Shown here: positions 35,645-45,009 of the stretch, piece after piece
Layout of the letters: each line of letters begins with the position of its first letter
Position numbering within the stretch: position 1 is the stretch's first letter
Source of the DNA: Pseudomonas fluorescens
Lineage (GTDB): Bacteria > Pseudomonadota > Gammaproteobacteria > Pseudomonadales > Pseudomonadaceae
Direction of reading: 5' to 3'
NCBI RefSeq assembly: GCF_040448305.1
Contig: NZ_CP148752.1
Span: 1,488,001 to 1,552,000 of the forward strand
DNA: 64,000 bases
The notes under the pieces: model-generated
Told to the model about the DNA's origin: nothing
Database searches by the model: none
Seen by the model: only the letters and a program-made list of their open reading frames with translations
Position numbers and translations under genes: made by a program

Positions 35645-35845
35645 TTAAGGGCGTCCGGCGAGAAGGCTAGGTTCTTCGCCGTCGATGCCTGTTACAAGTA
35701 TTTTTAGAAGACGCTGCTGACTGGCAGTCAGCTCTACAGCGGCGGTCTTTTTTTCCGTATGACGCGAGCTTTTCCTTGTGGGGGATTTTTTGATTACTTT
35801 GCGCATTTTCCCTCCGCTGCTGGTCATTAATTGAACAATTTTCAC
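35645..35845 (-). CDS. Small basic protein coupled to the acetyltransferase
   Basis: A 66-residue product rich in Lys, Arg, Ser and Thr (MRKVIKKSPTRKSSRHTEKK). A GTG start at 35845 overlaps the acetyltransferase stop codon (GTGA), so it is translationally coupled. Residues 37-55 can form a helix (ELTASQQRLLKILVTG). No domain is recognised. It could be a partner of the acetyltransferase. Confidence 0.5.
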   Translation of the reverse strand: MKIVQLMTSSGGKMRKVIKKSPTRKSSRHTEKKTAAVELTASQQRLLKILVTGIDGEEPSLLAGRP

Positions 35846-36387
35846 GATACAAGGTTCTCCAGGGTTTTGACAAGACGGCCTTCTATATCGAAGTCAAATC
35901 CAAGCTGTTGATAAATTGAAACCGCGCCAACCTGCGGCTCTTGAACTTCGAGGAACCGGCAACCGATGAGCTGCGCGTATTGTTCAATGGCAATCAGCGC
36001 CAGTGTCGCAATACGGTTTCTCAAAGGATGCGCCTCCTTTGGACGTCCCTCTAACCGTACAATGCGCATCCGCAGACGACTGTTGTTTGGATTCGCAAAG
36101 CACATGCCGCACAGTTCGTCGTCGAACCAGATGGCAATATCCAGAGCCAATGGCTCTCGTGCTTTCCACCCAACGACTTCATTCCAGGAAAAGTGCGGAT
36201 CCTCCCAAAGCACAAAAGCATTCAATGCCCGTGTGTCAATCGGTTCAAAGCGCACCTTCGATAAATCGAACGCAGTAGGGCCGATCCGTTCCAGCTCATA
36301 CTGCAACTGTGCAGTGCTGGCACCAGCAATCTTTCTGGCCTGAGACTTGTACAACTGATACCGAAGATGAGTCCTTTCCCTTGGCAT
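35842..36387 (-). CDS. GNAT-family N-acetyltransferase-like protein
   Basis: A 181-residue protein. The C-terminal half has the GNAT core: acetyl-CoA site region LEGRPKEAHPLRNRIATLALIAIEQYA (with a variant R/Q-x-x-G/A motif) and VGAVSIYQQLGFDFDIEG, which is a typical GNAT motif B. The N-terminal part is distinct, with DPHFSWNEVVGWKAR. I chose ATG 36387 (AAGAGA upstream); a TTG start at 36438 is also open. It stands alone with a downstream basic peptide. The substrate is unknown. Confidence 0.7.
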   Translation of the reverse strand: MPRERTHLRYQLYKSQARKIAGASTAQLQYELERIGPTAFDLSKVRFEPIDTRALNAFVLWEDPHFSWNEVVGWKAREPLALDIAIWFDDELCGMCFANPNNSRLRMRIVRLEGRPKEAHPLRNRIATLALIAIEQYAQLIGCRFLEVQEPQVGAVSIYQQLGFDFDIEGRLVKTLENLVS

Positions 36388-36489
36388 GTGATCTCTTGCA
36401 TTCCATTCCCCATCGTTGGGCGTTGCAGTTGCTCTCAAGCCTAGGTAGCACCCTCTCCCTTGTCGTTACTGGCCTTTTGACCAAGTCGT

Positions 36490-36519
36490 TGCAATCCATG
36501 TCGCACGCTGGTTATAGTC
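36490..36519 (+). promoter_or_regulatory. Predicted sigma-70 promoter
   Basis: TTGCAA (36490-36495), 18 bp, TATAGT (36514-36519). The predicted start lies just before a terminator-like hairpin and a short ORF. Confidence 0.6.
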
Positions 36520-36528
36520 GGCGCACGG

Positions 36529-36551
36529 TGAGTTTCAGGACTCACTTTTTC
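36529..36551 (+). terminator. Attenuator/terminator-like hairpin
   Basis: GTGAGT-TTCAGG-ACTCAC followed by five T, immediately after the promoter at 36490. As it ends 24 bases before the small ORF at 36576, it could act as an attenuator. Confidence 0.6.
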
Positions 36552-36575
36552 ATCCCTCGATCAAAGATCAGCCCA

Positions 36576-36740
36576 ATGCCTGCATCCCTCATCAACGCGA
36601 TAGTCGATTCAGCGGTCAACGCTGGCGTCGTGCCGTGTGGGAATCAGCAGCCCGGGCAGATCAGTCATTACCCCCCACCTGTCAGCAGCACGCCGGTGTG
36701 CGCAGTCGTATCACCGCCAGGCGTTGGCATTTCGGGCTGA
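36576..36740 (+). CDS. Small ORF, 54 residues, possible secreted or precursor peptide
   Basis: 54 codons with an N-terminal hydrophobic/helical part (MPASLINAIVDSAVNAGVV) and a Pro/Ser-rich C-terminal region containing two Cys (at positions 21 and 42), ending SPPGVGISG. There is no strong ribosome site. Promoter and hairpin immediately upstream argue for real expression. No known family is claimed; it might be a regulatory leader or a bacteriocin-like precursor. Confidence 0.4.
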   Translation: MPASLINAIVDSAVNAGVVPCGNQQPGQISHYPPPVSSTPVCAVVSPPGVGISG

Positions 36741-36836
36741 TCAGCTGCCTTCTGCTGTTCCCCATGCCTGCCTGAAAAACTACTGGATTTCAGCTTTTTG
36801 CTGAGTTGGCTTTTTGCCTGACTACAGGTGGTATCC

Positions 36837-37700
36837 ATGCTTGTCCTTTCGAAAAAATCCGCGCTCGCGGCGGCGTCCACGAGCCTGTTCGTTCTGCTGT
36901 GGAGCAGCGGGGCGATTTTCTCCAAGTGGGGGTTGGCCCACGCGTCACCCTTCGCCTTCCTGATGTTTCGTTTCGTCATTGCGCTATGCGGTCTGGTGTT
37001 GCTGGTGCCGTTGCTCAAGCTGAAATTGCCCAAGGGCGGCAAACCGATGCTGTATGCGATGACTACCGGTGTGGTGTTGTTGGGGGCTTATCAGATTTTC
37101 TATCTGCTGGCCCTCGACCTTAAAGTCACCCCCGGGGTGATGGCGACCATCATGGGCGTGCAGCCGATCCTCACCGTGGTGCTGATGGAGCGCCAGCGTT
37201 CCTGGAGCCGAATGTTCGGTCTGGCCCTGGGGCTGACCGGGTTGGTCATGGTGGTCTATCAGGGCATCGGACTGGCCGGGATGTCGTTGGCCGGGATGCT
37301 GTACGGGTTGCTGGCGCTGGCGAGCATGACGTTCGGTTCGATCATGCAGAAACGCATCACCGACAATCCCCTTGGCACATTGCCGGTGCAGTATCTGGCC
37401 GGACTGCTGTTGTGCGGGATTTTCGTACCCTTCCAGCCGTTTCACTTCGAACACAGCAGCGGTTTCATCTTGCCGGTGCTATGGATGGGGCTAGTGGTGT
37501 CGGTGCTGGCGACACTGTTGCTGTACCGCTTGATTGCCCGGGGCAATCTGGTGAATGTCACCAGCCTGTTTTACCTGGTGCCGGCGGTCACGGCGGTGAT
37601 GGACTATCTGATCTTCGGCAATCGCCTGGCGATGTTGAGCCTGTTCGGCATGCTGTTGATCATCGTCGGTCTGGTGTTTGTGTTCCGTAAAACAGCGTAA
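36837..37700 (+). CDS. EamA/DMT-family transporter
   Basis: A 287-residue protein with about ten membrane helices in two EamA repeats. The first has FVLLWSSGAIFSKWGLAHASPFAFLMFRF, the second LATLLLYRLIARGNLVNVTSLFYLVPAVTA. It fits exporters of small metabolites. AGGTGG precedes ATG 36837. No regulator or enzyme is adjacent on the same strand, so the substrate is unknown. Confidence 0.88.
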   Translation: MLVLSKKSALAAASTSLFVLLWSSGAIFSKWGLAHASPFAFLMFRFVIALCGLVLLVPLLKLKLPKGGKPMLYAMTTGVVLLGAYQIFYLLALDLKVTPGVMATIMGVQPILTVVLMERQRSWSRMFGLALGLTGLVMVVYQGIGLAGMSLAGMLYGLLALASMTFGSIMQKRITDNPLGTLPVQYLAGLLLCGIFVPFQPFHFEHSSGFILPVLWMGLVVSVLATLLLYRLIARGNLVNVTSLFYLVPAVTAVMDYLIFGNRLAMLSLFGMLLIIVGLVFVFRKTA

Positions 37701-37778
37701 TTGCGAGGAAACCCGATGAGGCCTGGAGCGATGCTCCGGGCCTTCGTGATTTTTGGCGTCATCTGAAACACAACAACT

Positions 37779-38687
37779 CTACCGGTCCGCCACCAATTGC
37801 GGTTTCACAGCAGCCGGCTTCAACACCAACCACAACGCCAGCGCAATCAACAACCCGCCATAGATATGCGCCATCGACAGTGGCTCATCGAGAAACAGCG
37901 CCCCCCACAACACGCCGAACAGCGGGATCAAAAAGGTCGTAGTCATCGATTTCACCGGACCAATCGAGCTCAGGAGCCGGAAGTAAATAATGTACGCAAA
38001 CGCCGTGCATCCCAGGCCCAACCCCAGCAACGAGAGCCAGACACTCCAGCCGCCCCAGGTCGCGGGTGGTTGGCTGATCACGCTGTAGCCGAACAGCGGC
38101 AGCAGGAACAACGTCGCGCCGAGCATGCTGCCCACTGCCGACAAACGGCTGTCGAGACCACCGGCCTGATCGAGCCAGCGGCGGGCCAGAAACCCCGCAA
38201 ATCCGTAGCAGGTGGTCGCAAGCAGGCAGGCGACGGCACCCATCAGCAGTTGTAGATCGAACGCCACCGGACCGGCTCGGGTCAGCACGCCCACGCCGAA
38301 CAGCCCCAGGAACACGCCGCCGAGTTTGGCGCCAGTGAGCCTTTCATGGAAAAACAGGCCGCCAATCAGTACGCCCATCAAGGGGGTCGTGGCATTGAAA
38401 ATCGACGAGTAACCGGCCGGCAGCACCTGCGCGGCCACCGAATAGAGCGTCGCCGGAATCCCGGAGTTGATCACCCCGAGCAGCATCACGGTCTTGAGTT
38501 TGCCCTTGAAATCCCAACTGATACGCATCAGGCCGAGAATCACCAGCAGTCCGGCAGCGGCTATCGATACACGGAAAAAAGCGGTAGGAATGCTGCCGAT
38601 CACCGGGGCGATGATGCGCATGAACAGAAAACTCGCACCCCAAATGGCCGCCAGGGACAGTAAACGGAAAATATCGACGGGGTTCAC
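37779..38687 (-). CDS. EamA/DMT-family transporter
   Basis: A 302-residue, ten-helix protein. The N terminus IFRLLSLAAIWGASFLFMRI and second-half WLSLLGLGLGCTAFAYIIYFRLL are typical EamA segments. I chose GTG 38687 because AAGGAAGGACC precedes it and the residues above it are not membrane-like. It is convergent with the preceding DMT gene and divergent from aceK. Confidence 0.88.
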   Translation of the reverse strand: MNPVDIFRLLSLAAIWGASFLFMRIIAPVIGSIPTAFFRVSIAAAGLLVILGLMRISWDFKGKLKTVMLLGVINSGIPATLYSVAAQVLPAGYSSIFNATTPLMGVLIGGLFFHERLTGAKLGGVFLGLFGVGVLTRAGPVAFDLQLLMGAVACLLATTCYGFAGFLARRWLDQAGGLDSRLSAVGSMLGATLFLLPLFGYSVISQPPATWGGWSVWLSLLGLGLGCTAFAYIIYFRLLSSIGPVKSMTTTFLIPLFGVLWGALFLDEPLSMAHIYGGLLIALALWLVLKPAAVKPQLVADR

Positions 38688-38846
38688 AGCGAGGTCCTTC
38701 CTTGGGGGAGGGGCGAAAGTGTTGCTGAGTGTGTGATCGATGGCAACCGAAAACCGGGCATTTAATTCACCCGGAAAATTACGCTTCTCCTGCACCCGGT
38801 TCACTGGCTAAGCTCAAGCCTCCCGAATTCCCGCAGAGGTCTCACC

Positions 38847-40565
38847 ATGCCGCAGCAGTGGCCAGCCGCCGACATCGCCCGCTTGATCCTCGATGGCTTT
38901 GACGATTACCGCGAGCATTTTCGCCAGATCACCGACGGCGCCCGGGCCCGCTTCGAACAGGCCCGGTGGCAAGAGACGCAGTCGGCGTCGGCGGCGCGGA
39001 TCAATCTGTACGAAGACAAGGTCGGTGAAACGGTGGAGCGACTGCGCACCGCGTTTGACCCAGGCACCCTGGACGTCAGCTGCTGGCCGCTGGTCAAAAG
39101 CGCCTACATCAGCCTGATCGACCTGCGCTTCGACGATGAACTATCCGAGACCTGGTACAACTCGATCTTCTGCGGGCTGTTCAGCCATGACCTGATCAGC
39201 GATGGCTGCATGTTCATCCACACCACCCGGCCGAGCCTGCGCCGTGCCCGGGCCGCGCAAACCCGCACGTACAAGCCGCAAGGTCAATTGTCGGCCATGC
39301 TCGCCAGCATCTTCGCCGATTACCGCTTCAGTGAGGATTACGCCGACCTGGCCGGTGACCTGAAGCGCCTCGAAGCGCAGTTGCGCGAGAACCTGCCGGA
39401 TTGGGTGTGCAAAGACCCGGAGTTGAGCGTCGAACTGTTTTCCTCGGTGCTGTACCGCAATAAAGGCGCGTACCTGGTGGGGCGCATCTACACCGCTGAC
39501 GAGCAATGGCCGCTGGCGATTCCATTGCTGCACCTCGAGGGTCGCGGCATCCAGATCGATGCGCTGATCACCGATGAGGCGGACGTGTCGATCATCTTCT
39601 CGTTCACCCGCTCGTATTTCATGGTGGATGTGCCGGTGCCGGCAGAGTTCATTGGCTTCCTGCGACGCATCCTGCCGGGCAAGCATATTGCCGAGCTGTA
39701 CACCTCGATTGGCTTCTACAAGCACGGCAAGTCGGAGTTCTACCGGGCGCTGATCAATCACCTGGCCAACACCGACGACCAGTTCATCATGGCCCCCGGT
39801 GTGCGCGGTATGGTCATGAGCGTGTTCACCCTGCCGGGTTTCAACACCGTGTTCAAAATCATCAAGGACCGTTTCTCGCCGTCGAAAAACGTCGACCGCG
39901 CCACGGTGATCGAAAAGTACCGCCTGGTGAAAAGCGTCGACCGCGTCGGGCGCATGGCCGATACCCAGGAGTTTGCCGATTTCCGTTTTCCCCTGAGCAA
40001 GTTCGATCCGGCGTGCCTGGAGGAACTGCTGGAAGTCGCACCGTCCACGGTATCGGTGGAAGACGACACGGTGCTGATCCGCCACTGCTGGACCGAGCGC
40101 CGCATGACCCCGCTGAACCTGTACCTGGAAAACGCCAACGAGGCGCAGGTACGCGAAGCCCTGGAAGACTACGGACTGGCGATCAAGCAACTGGCGGCGG
40201 CCAACATCTTTCCCGGCGATATGTTGCTGAAGAACTTCGGCGTTACCCGTCACGGCCGGGTGGTGTTCTACGACTACGACGAGATCTGCTTCCTCACCGA
40301 GGCCAACTTTCGCCATATCCCGCTACCGCGTACACCCGAAGATGAAATGGCGTCCGAACCGTGGTACTCGATCGGGCCGTTGGACGTGTTCCCCGAGGAA
40401 TTTCCGCCGTTCCTGTTTGCCGATTTCGGGCAACGCAAGTTGTTCGATCAGCTGCATGGCGAGTTGTACAACGCCGATTACTGGAAGAGCCTGCAGGAAG
40501 CGATTCGGGCGGGGAAGGTGATTGATGTGTTTCCGTATCGGCGTAAAGGGCTGGACACCGAGTAG
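38847..40565 (+). CDS. aceK: Isocitrate dehydrogenase kinase/phosphatase
   Basis: A 572-residue bifunctional enzyme that phosphorylates and dephosphorylates isocitrate dehydrogenase, steering flux between TCA and glyoxylate shunt on acetate or fatty acids. The regulatory N-terminal domain (about 1-310) is followed by the kinase-like domain with APGVRGMVMSVFTLPGF (nucleotide loop), VIEKYRLVKSVDRVGRMADT and YDYDEICFL (metal-binding region). Length is standard. aceA and aceB are not next to it, as is common in pseudomonads. GAGG lies before ATG 38847. Confidence 0.96.
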   Translation: MPQQWPAADIARLILDGFDDYREHFRQITDGARARFEQARWQETQSASAARINLYEDKVGETVERLRTAFDPGTLDVSCWPLVKSAYISLIDLRFDDELSETWYNSIFCGLFSHDLISDGCMFIHTTRPSLRRARAAQTRTYKPQGQLSAMLASIFADYRFSEDYADLAGDLKRLEAQLRENLPDWVCKDPELSVELFSSVLYRNKGAYLVGRIYTADEQWPLAIPLLHLEGRGIQIDALITDEADVSIIFSFTRSYFMVDVPVPAEFIGFLRRILPGKHIAELYTSIGFYKHGKSEFYRALINHLANTDDQFIMAPGVRGMVMSVFTLPGFNTVFKIIKDRFSPSKNVDRATVIEKYRLVKSVDRVGRMADTQEFADFRFPLSKFDPACLEELLEVAPSTVSVEDDTVLIRHCWTERRMTPLNLYLENANEAQVREALEDYGLAIKQLAAANIFPGDMLLKNFGVTRHGRVVFYDYDEICFLTEANFRHIPLPRTPEDEMASEPWYSIGPLDVFPEEFPPFLFADFGQRKLFDQLHGELYNADYWKSLQEAIRAGKVIDVFPYRRKGLDTE

Positions 40566-40589
40566 TCCTCTGCAATTGCTGCGCAATTG

Positions 40590-40682
40590 ATCGCGAGCAG
40601 GCTCGCTCCCACATTTGACTGCAGTGTGCCCCGATTTTGTGGTCGCTATAGATCCAGTGTGGGAGCGAGCCTGCTCGCGATC
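40590..40682. repeat. REPIN (inverted REP pair)
   Basis: ATCGCGAGCAGGCTCGCTCCCACA and GTGTGGGAGCGAGCCTGCTCGCGATC face each other across about 44 bases between aceK and hrpA. Confidence 0.9.
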
Positions 40683-40753
40683 GGCCGCGCAGCGGTCGTA
40701 AAATCTGCGACAATCCGCACCCTGCGCCACTAGACGACTGAATTGCGTACCCG

Positions 40754-43700
40754 ATGACCGACGAATCGCCCTCCATCGACAAACTGCTGAAAAACCTCGA
40801 TCACGCCATGCTCGCCGACCGCCACCGGCTGCGGCGGCAGTTGCTTGAGCTGCGCAAGAAACCCGATGAGGCCAGGCTGGGCCAGTGGGTGACGCGGATG
40901 CAGGCGTCCTGTGAGCAGGTGCTGGCGCGCAAGGCCAGCCTGCCGGTGATTCGTTACGACGACAGCCTGCCGATCGCCGCCAAGCGCGACGAAATAAAGA
41001 AAGCGCTGGAAAAGCACCAGGTGCTGATCATCGCCGGTGAGACCGGCTCGGGCAAAACCACCCAGTTGCCGAAGATCTGCCTGGAAATCGGTCGCGGCCA
41101 GCATGGCCTGATCGGCCACACCCAGCCGCGCCGGATCGCTGCGCGTAGCGTCGCCAGCCGGGTTGCTGAAGAATTGGGCACGCCGCTGGGTTCGTTGGTC
41201 GGTTATCAGGTGCGGTTCGAGGATCAGAGCGATTCCAGCACCCTGATCAAGCTGATGACCGACGGTATCCTGCTGGCGGAAACCCAGAACGACCGCTATC
41301 TGGAACGCTACGACACGATCATCGTCGACGAAGCCCACGAACGCAGCCTCAACATCGACTTCCTGCTCGGCTACCTGAAAACCCTGCTGCCGCGCCGTCC
41401 CGACCTGAAGGTCATCATCACCTCGGCGACCATCGACCTGGAGCGTTTTTCCAAGCACTTCGATGACGCGCCGATTGTCGAAGTCTCCGGCCGCACCTAC
41501 CCGGTGGACACCTGGTATCGCCCGCTGACGCTTGAGCAGGACGAAGAGGGCAACCGCGTCGAGGACGACCTGACGGTGGATCAGGCGATCCTCGCCACCC
41601 TCGACGAAATTGCCGCCTATGAGCGCAGTGAACGCCGCAGTCCCGGTGACGTGCTGGTGTTCCTGCCCGGTGAACGCGAGATTCGCGACGCCGCCGACAT
41701 GCTGCGCAAGGCCCAGCTCAAGCACACCGAGATCCTGCCGTTGTACGCGCGGCTGTCGCCGGCCGAGCAACAGCGGATTTTCCAGTCGCACCCGGGCCGT
41801 CGTGTGGTACTGGCGACCAACGTCGCGGAAACCTCGCTGACCGTGCCGGGCATTCGTTATGTGATCGACAGCGGTACCGCGCGCATCAGCCGCTACAGCT
41901 ACCGGGCCAAGGTCCAGCGCCTGCCCATCGAAGCCATTTCCCAGGCCAGCGCCAACCAGCGTAAGGGCCGCTGCGGACGGGTCGAGCCGGGCATCTGTGT
42001 ACGCCTGTACAGCGAAGAGGACTTCCTCGGTCGCCCGGAATTTACCGATCCGGAAATCCTGCGCACTAACCTCGCGGCGGTCATCTTGCAGATGCTGCAC
42101 CTGCGCCTCGGCGAGGTCAGCGCGTTCCCGTTCATCGAGCCGCCGGATGGCAAGGCCATCAGCGACGGGTACAACCTGCTGCAGGAACTCTCGGCGGTGG
42201 ACCGCAACAGTGAGCTGACTCCGCTCGGTCGCCAATTGGCGCGGCTGCCGGTGGACCCGCGCATGGGCCGCATGTTGCTCGAAGCGGCCAAGCTCGGCAG
42301 CTTGCAGGAAGTGCTGATCGTCGCCAGCGCCATGTCGATCCAGGACCCGCGCGAGCGTCCGCCGGAGCGTCAGCAAGCGGCGGATCAGGCCCACGCCCAG
42401 TGGAAAGACGCCGACTCGGACTTCGCCGGGCTGGTCAATCTGTGGCGCGGTTTCGAAGAACAGCGCCAGGCGCTGACCGCCAGTCCGCTGCGTAACTGGT
42501 GCCGCAAGAATTTCCTCAATTACCTGCGCTTGCGCGAGTGGCGCGACTCCCATCGCCAATTGAGCCTGATCTGCCGCGACATGCAGCTGAGCCTCAATAA
42601 AGAGCCGGCGGATTATCCGAAACTGCACAAAGCGGTGCTGGTGGGGTTGCTCAGCCAGATCGGGCAGAAAACCGAAGACGGCGATTATCTTGGCGCCCGT
42701 CAGCGGCGCTTCTGGATTCACCCATCGTCGGGCATCGGCAAGAAGCGCCCGCAGTGGCTGATGACCGCCGAACTGGTGGAAACCACCAAGCTATATGCGC
42801 GTATGGTGGCGAAGATCGATGCCGACTGGATCGAGCCGCTGGCCGGGCACCTGATCAAGAAAAACCACTTCGAACCCCACTGGGAGAAGAAGCGCGGCCA
42901 GGTCGTGGCGTTCGAGCAGATCACCCTGTTCGGGTTGATTGTGGTCGGGCGCCGGCCGGTGCATTACGGCCCGGTCGACCCCGTGGTGTCCCGCGAATTG
43001 TTCATCCGCGAAGCGTTGGTGCGCGGCGAGATTCAGTCCAAGGCCAAGTGCCTGACGGCCAACAAGCAATTGCTGGAACAGCTCGACGAACTGGAAGCCA
43101 AGGCCCGCCGTCGCGACATCCTCGCCGATGAAGAAACCCTGTACGCCTTCTACGACGCGCGACTGCCGGCGGAGATCCACCAGACCGCGACTTTCGACAG
43201 CTGGTACCGGATCAACAGCCAGAAAGACCCGCAGCTGCTGATCATGCGCGAAGAAGACGTGCTGGCCCGTGAAGCCAGTGAAGTCACCGCCCAGCATTAC
43301 CCGGATACGCTGCATATCGGCGATCTGGAATTGGCCCTCAGCTACCACTTCGAACCGAATCACCCGCGCGACGGCGTGACCCTGCGCGTGCCGGCGCCGC
43401 TGCTGCCGATGTTGCCACCGGAACGCCTGGAGTGGCTGGTACCGGGCGTCATTGAAGCCAAGTGCATTGCCCTGGTGCGCAACCTGCCCAAGGCCTTGCG
43501 CAAGAATTTCGTGCCAGTGCCGGACTTCGTCAAGGCGGCCTTGCAGCGCATGACCTTTGCCGAGGGCTCGCTGCCCCAGGCCTTGGGTCGCGAGCTGCTG
43601 CGCATGACCGGTGCTCGGGTCAGCGATGAAGCCTGGGCAGAAGCGGCGCAGCAAGTCGAAAGCCATCTGCGGATGAATCTGGAAATCGTCGACGCCCAGG

Positions 43701-44665
43701 GCAAGTTCCTCGGTGAAGGTCGCGATCTGGCCGAACTGACTGCACGTTTCGCCGAGGCCAGCCAAGCTGCGTTGGCGGTGCCGCAAACCGCGAAGAGCCA
43801 GCAGCCGGTGGAGCCGAAAGTGTTCGCCGCCGTGGCCGAGAAAACTCAGCAGAAGATCGCCGGGCTGTCGATGACGGTCTATCCGGCATTGGTGGAAGAG
43901 GGCGGCACAGTCAAGGAAGGGAGGTTCTCGACCCCGGCCGAGGCCGAGTTCCAGCATCGCCGCGCGTTGCAACGCCTGTTGATGCAGCAACTGGCCGAAC
44001 CTGCCAAGTTCCTCCGTGGCAAGTTGCCGGGTCTGACTGAATTGGGCCTGCTGTACCGCGACATGGGGCGCGTCGATGCGCTGGTGGAAGATATTCTGCT
44101 GGCCAGCCTCGACATCTGCATTCTCGAGGGCGAAGACCCGTTGCCCCGTGACGGCGCTGGTCTGGCGTCCCTGGCCGAGCGCAAGCGTGGCGCCTGGACC
44201 GAGCACGCCGAGCGTGTGGCGAAGCTGGCCCTGGAAGTCCTCAAGCTTTGGCATGGCCTGCAAAAACGCTTCAAGGGCAAGATCGACCTGGCGCAAGCCG
44301 TGGCCCTGAACGACATCAAGCAGCAGCTCAGTCACCTGGTCTACCCGGGGTTTGTCCGGGAAACGCCGATGCAGTGGCTCAAGGAATTGCCGCGTTACCT
44401 CAAGGCGATTGAACAGCGCTTCGAAAAAATCGCTGCCCAGGTGCAGCGCGACCGGGTCTGGAGTGGCGAGTTGAGCGGGTTGTGGACGCAATACCAGACC
44501 CGCGCCAACAAACACGCCCAGGAAGGCAAGCGCGATCCGCAGCTGGAGTTGTATCGCTGGTGGCTGGAGGAATACCGGGTTTCGCTGTTTGCGCAACAGT
44601 TGGGGACCAAGGTGCCGATCTCCGACAAGCGATTGAACAAGCAGTGGAGCCAGGTCGAACCCTGA
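40754..44665 (+). CDS. hrpA: ATP-dependent RNA helicase HrpA
   Basis: A 1303-residue DEAH-box helicase. Walker A is GETGSGKTTQ (95-104), the DEAH box is at 192-195, and motif III SAT, motif VI QRKGRCGR are intact. HA2 and OB-fold domains follow, with a long C-terminal DUF3418 region. The 1300-residue size matches HrpA rather than HrpB. In E. coli it rescues stalled ribosomes. It is a single gene. Confidence 0.97.
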   Translation: MTDESPSIDKLLKNLDHAMLADRHRLRRQLLELRKKPDEARLGQWVTRMQASCEQVLARKASLPVIRYDDSLPIAAKRDEIKKALEKHQVLIIAGETGSGKTTQLPKICLEIGRGQHGLIGHTQPRRIAARSVASRVAEELGTPLGSLVGYQVRFEDQSDSSTLIKLMTDGILLAETQNDRYLERYDTIIVDEAHERSLNIDFLLGYLKTLLPRRPDLKVIITSATIDLERFSKHFDDAPIVEVSGRTYPVDTWYRPLTLEQDEEGNRVEDDLTVDQAILATLDEIAAYERSERRSPGDVLVFLPGEREIRDAADMLRKAQLKHTEILPLYARLSPAEQQRIFQSHPGRRVVLATNVAETSLTVPGIRYVIDSGTARISRYSYRAKVQRLPIEAISQASANQRKGRCGRVEPGICVRLYSEEDFLGRPEFTDPEILRTNLAAVILQMLHLRLGEVSAFPFIEPPDGKAISDGYNLLQELSAVDRNSELTPLGRQLARLPVDPRMGRMLLEAAKLGSLQEVLIVASAMSIQDPRERPPERQQAADQAHAQWKDADSDFAGLVNLWRGFEEQRQALTASPLRNWCRKNFLNYLRLREWRDSHRQLSLICRDMQLSLNKEPADYPKLHKAVLVGLLSQIGQKTEDGDYLGARQRRFWIHPSSGIGKKRPQWLMTAELVETTKLYARMVAKIDADWIEPLAGHLIKKNHFEPHWEKKRGQVVAFEQITLFGLIVVGRRPVHYGPVDPVVSRELFIREALVRGEIQSKAKCLTANKQLLEQLDELEAKARRRDILADEETLYAFYDARLPAEIHQTATFDSWYRINSQKDPQLLIMREEDVLAREASEVTAQHYPDTLHIGDLELALSYHFEPNHPRDGVTLRVPAPLLPMLPPERLEWLVPGVIEAKCIALVRNLPKALRKNFVPVPDFVKAALQRMTFAEGSLPQALGRELLRMTGARVSDEAWAEAAQQVESHLRMNLEIVDAQGKFLGEGRDLAELTARFAEASQAALAVPQTAKSQQPVEPKVFAAVAEKTQQKIAGLSMTVYPALVEEGGTVKEGRFSTPAEAEFQHRRALQRLLMQQLAEPAKFLRGKLPGLTELGLLYRDMGRVDALVEDILLASLDICILEGEDPLPRDGAGLASLAERKRGAWTEHAERVAKLALEVLKLWHGLQKRFKGKIDLAQAVALNDIKQQLSHLVYPGFVRETPMQWLKELPRYLKAIEQRFEKIAAQVQRDRVWSGELSGLWTQYQTRANKHAQEGKRDPQLELYRWWLEEYRVSLFAQQLGTKVPISDKRLNKQWSQVEP

Positions 44666-44686
44666 ACCCGAGGTTGGCGCAATACC

Positions 44687-44776
44687 TGTGGGAGCGAGCT
44701 TGCTCGCGATAGGGCCATTACATTCAACATCTATGTTGCATGTCAGGCCGCCATCGCGAGCAAGCTCGCTCCCACA
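44687..44776. repeat. REPIN, variant with GAGCTTGCTCGCGAT
   Basis: TGTGGGAGCGAGCTTGCTCGCGAT and ATCGCGAGCAAGCTCGCTCCCACA inverted around about 42 bases. Confidence 0.88.
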
Positions 44777-44957
44777 GGTTTTTGTATGGCCTGCAAGTGG
44801 GAGTCATCCAGCAAAAAGGGGCCAAAACCCTAGGTTTATGGCAAACTTCGCGCCTATAAACGCCGGCCCCGCGGTTTTGAGCCTTCACGGTCTCGGGCAG
44901 GTCGGAATAAAGCGATGCCAGGTTTGCGTCCCCCGGATGGGAATAGACCCTTTGTGT

Positions 44958-44977
44958 ATTGGTACGACGGTACCAAT
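44958..44977. promoter_or_regulatory. Perfect inverted repeat upstream of the KAS III gene
   Basis: ATTGGTAC-GACG-GTACCAAT, 32 bases before the ATG at 45010. The dyad resembles GntR/FadR-family sites (GGT..ACC) in form. No regulator is encoded nearby. Confidence 0.65.
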
Positions 44978-45009
44978 GCTTTCTGCCTGAACAGATTAGA
45001 GACACGACC

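Noticed and set aside
36309..36575. Upstream extension of the 54-codon ORF
   Set aside because: The extension is antisense to the acetyltransferase and crosses the predicted promoter and hairpin, so only the part from 36576 is plausible.
42791..44596. Long open frame antisense to hrpA (similar ones antisense to the glutamine synthetase, TonB receptor and MoxR genes)
   Set aside because: Typical of high-GC coding DNA; the sequences are low-complexity and show no domain, while the sense frames hold full motif sets.
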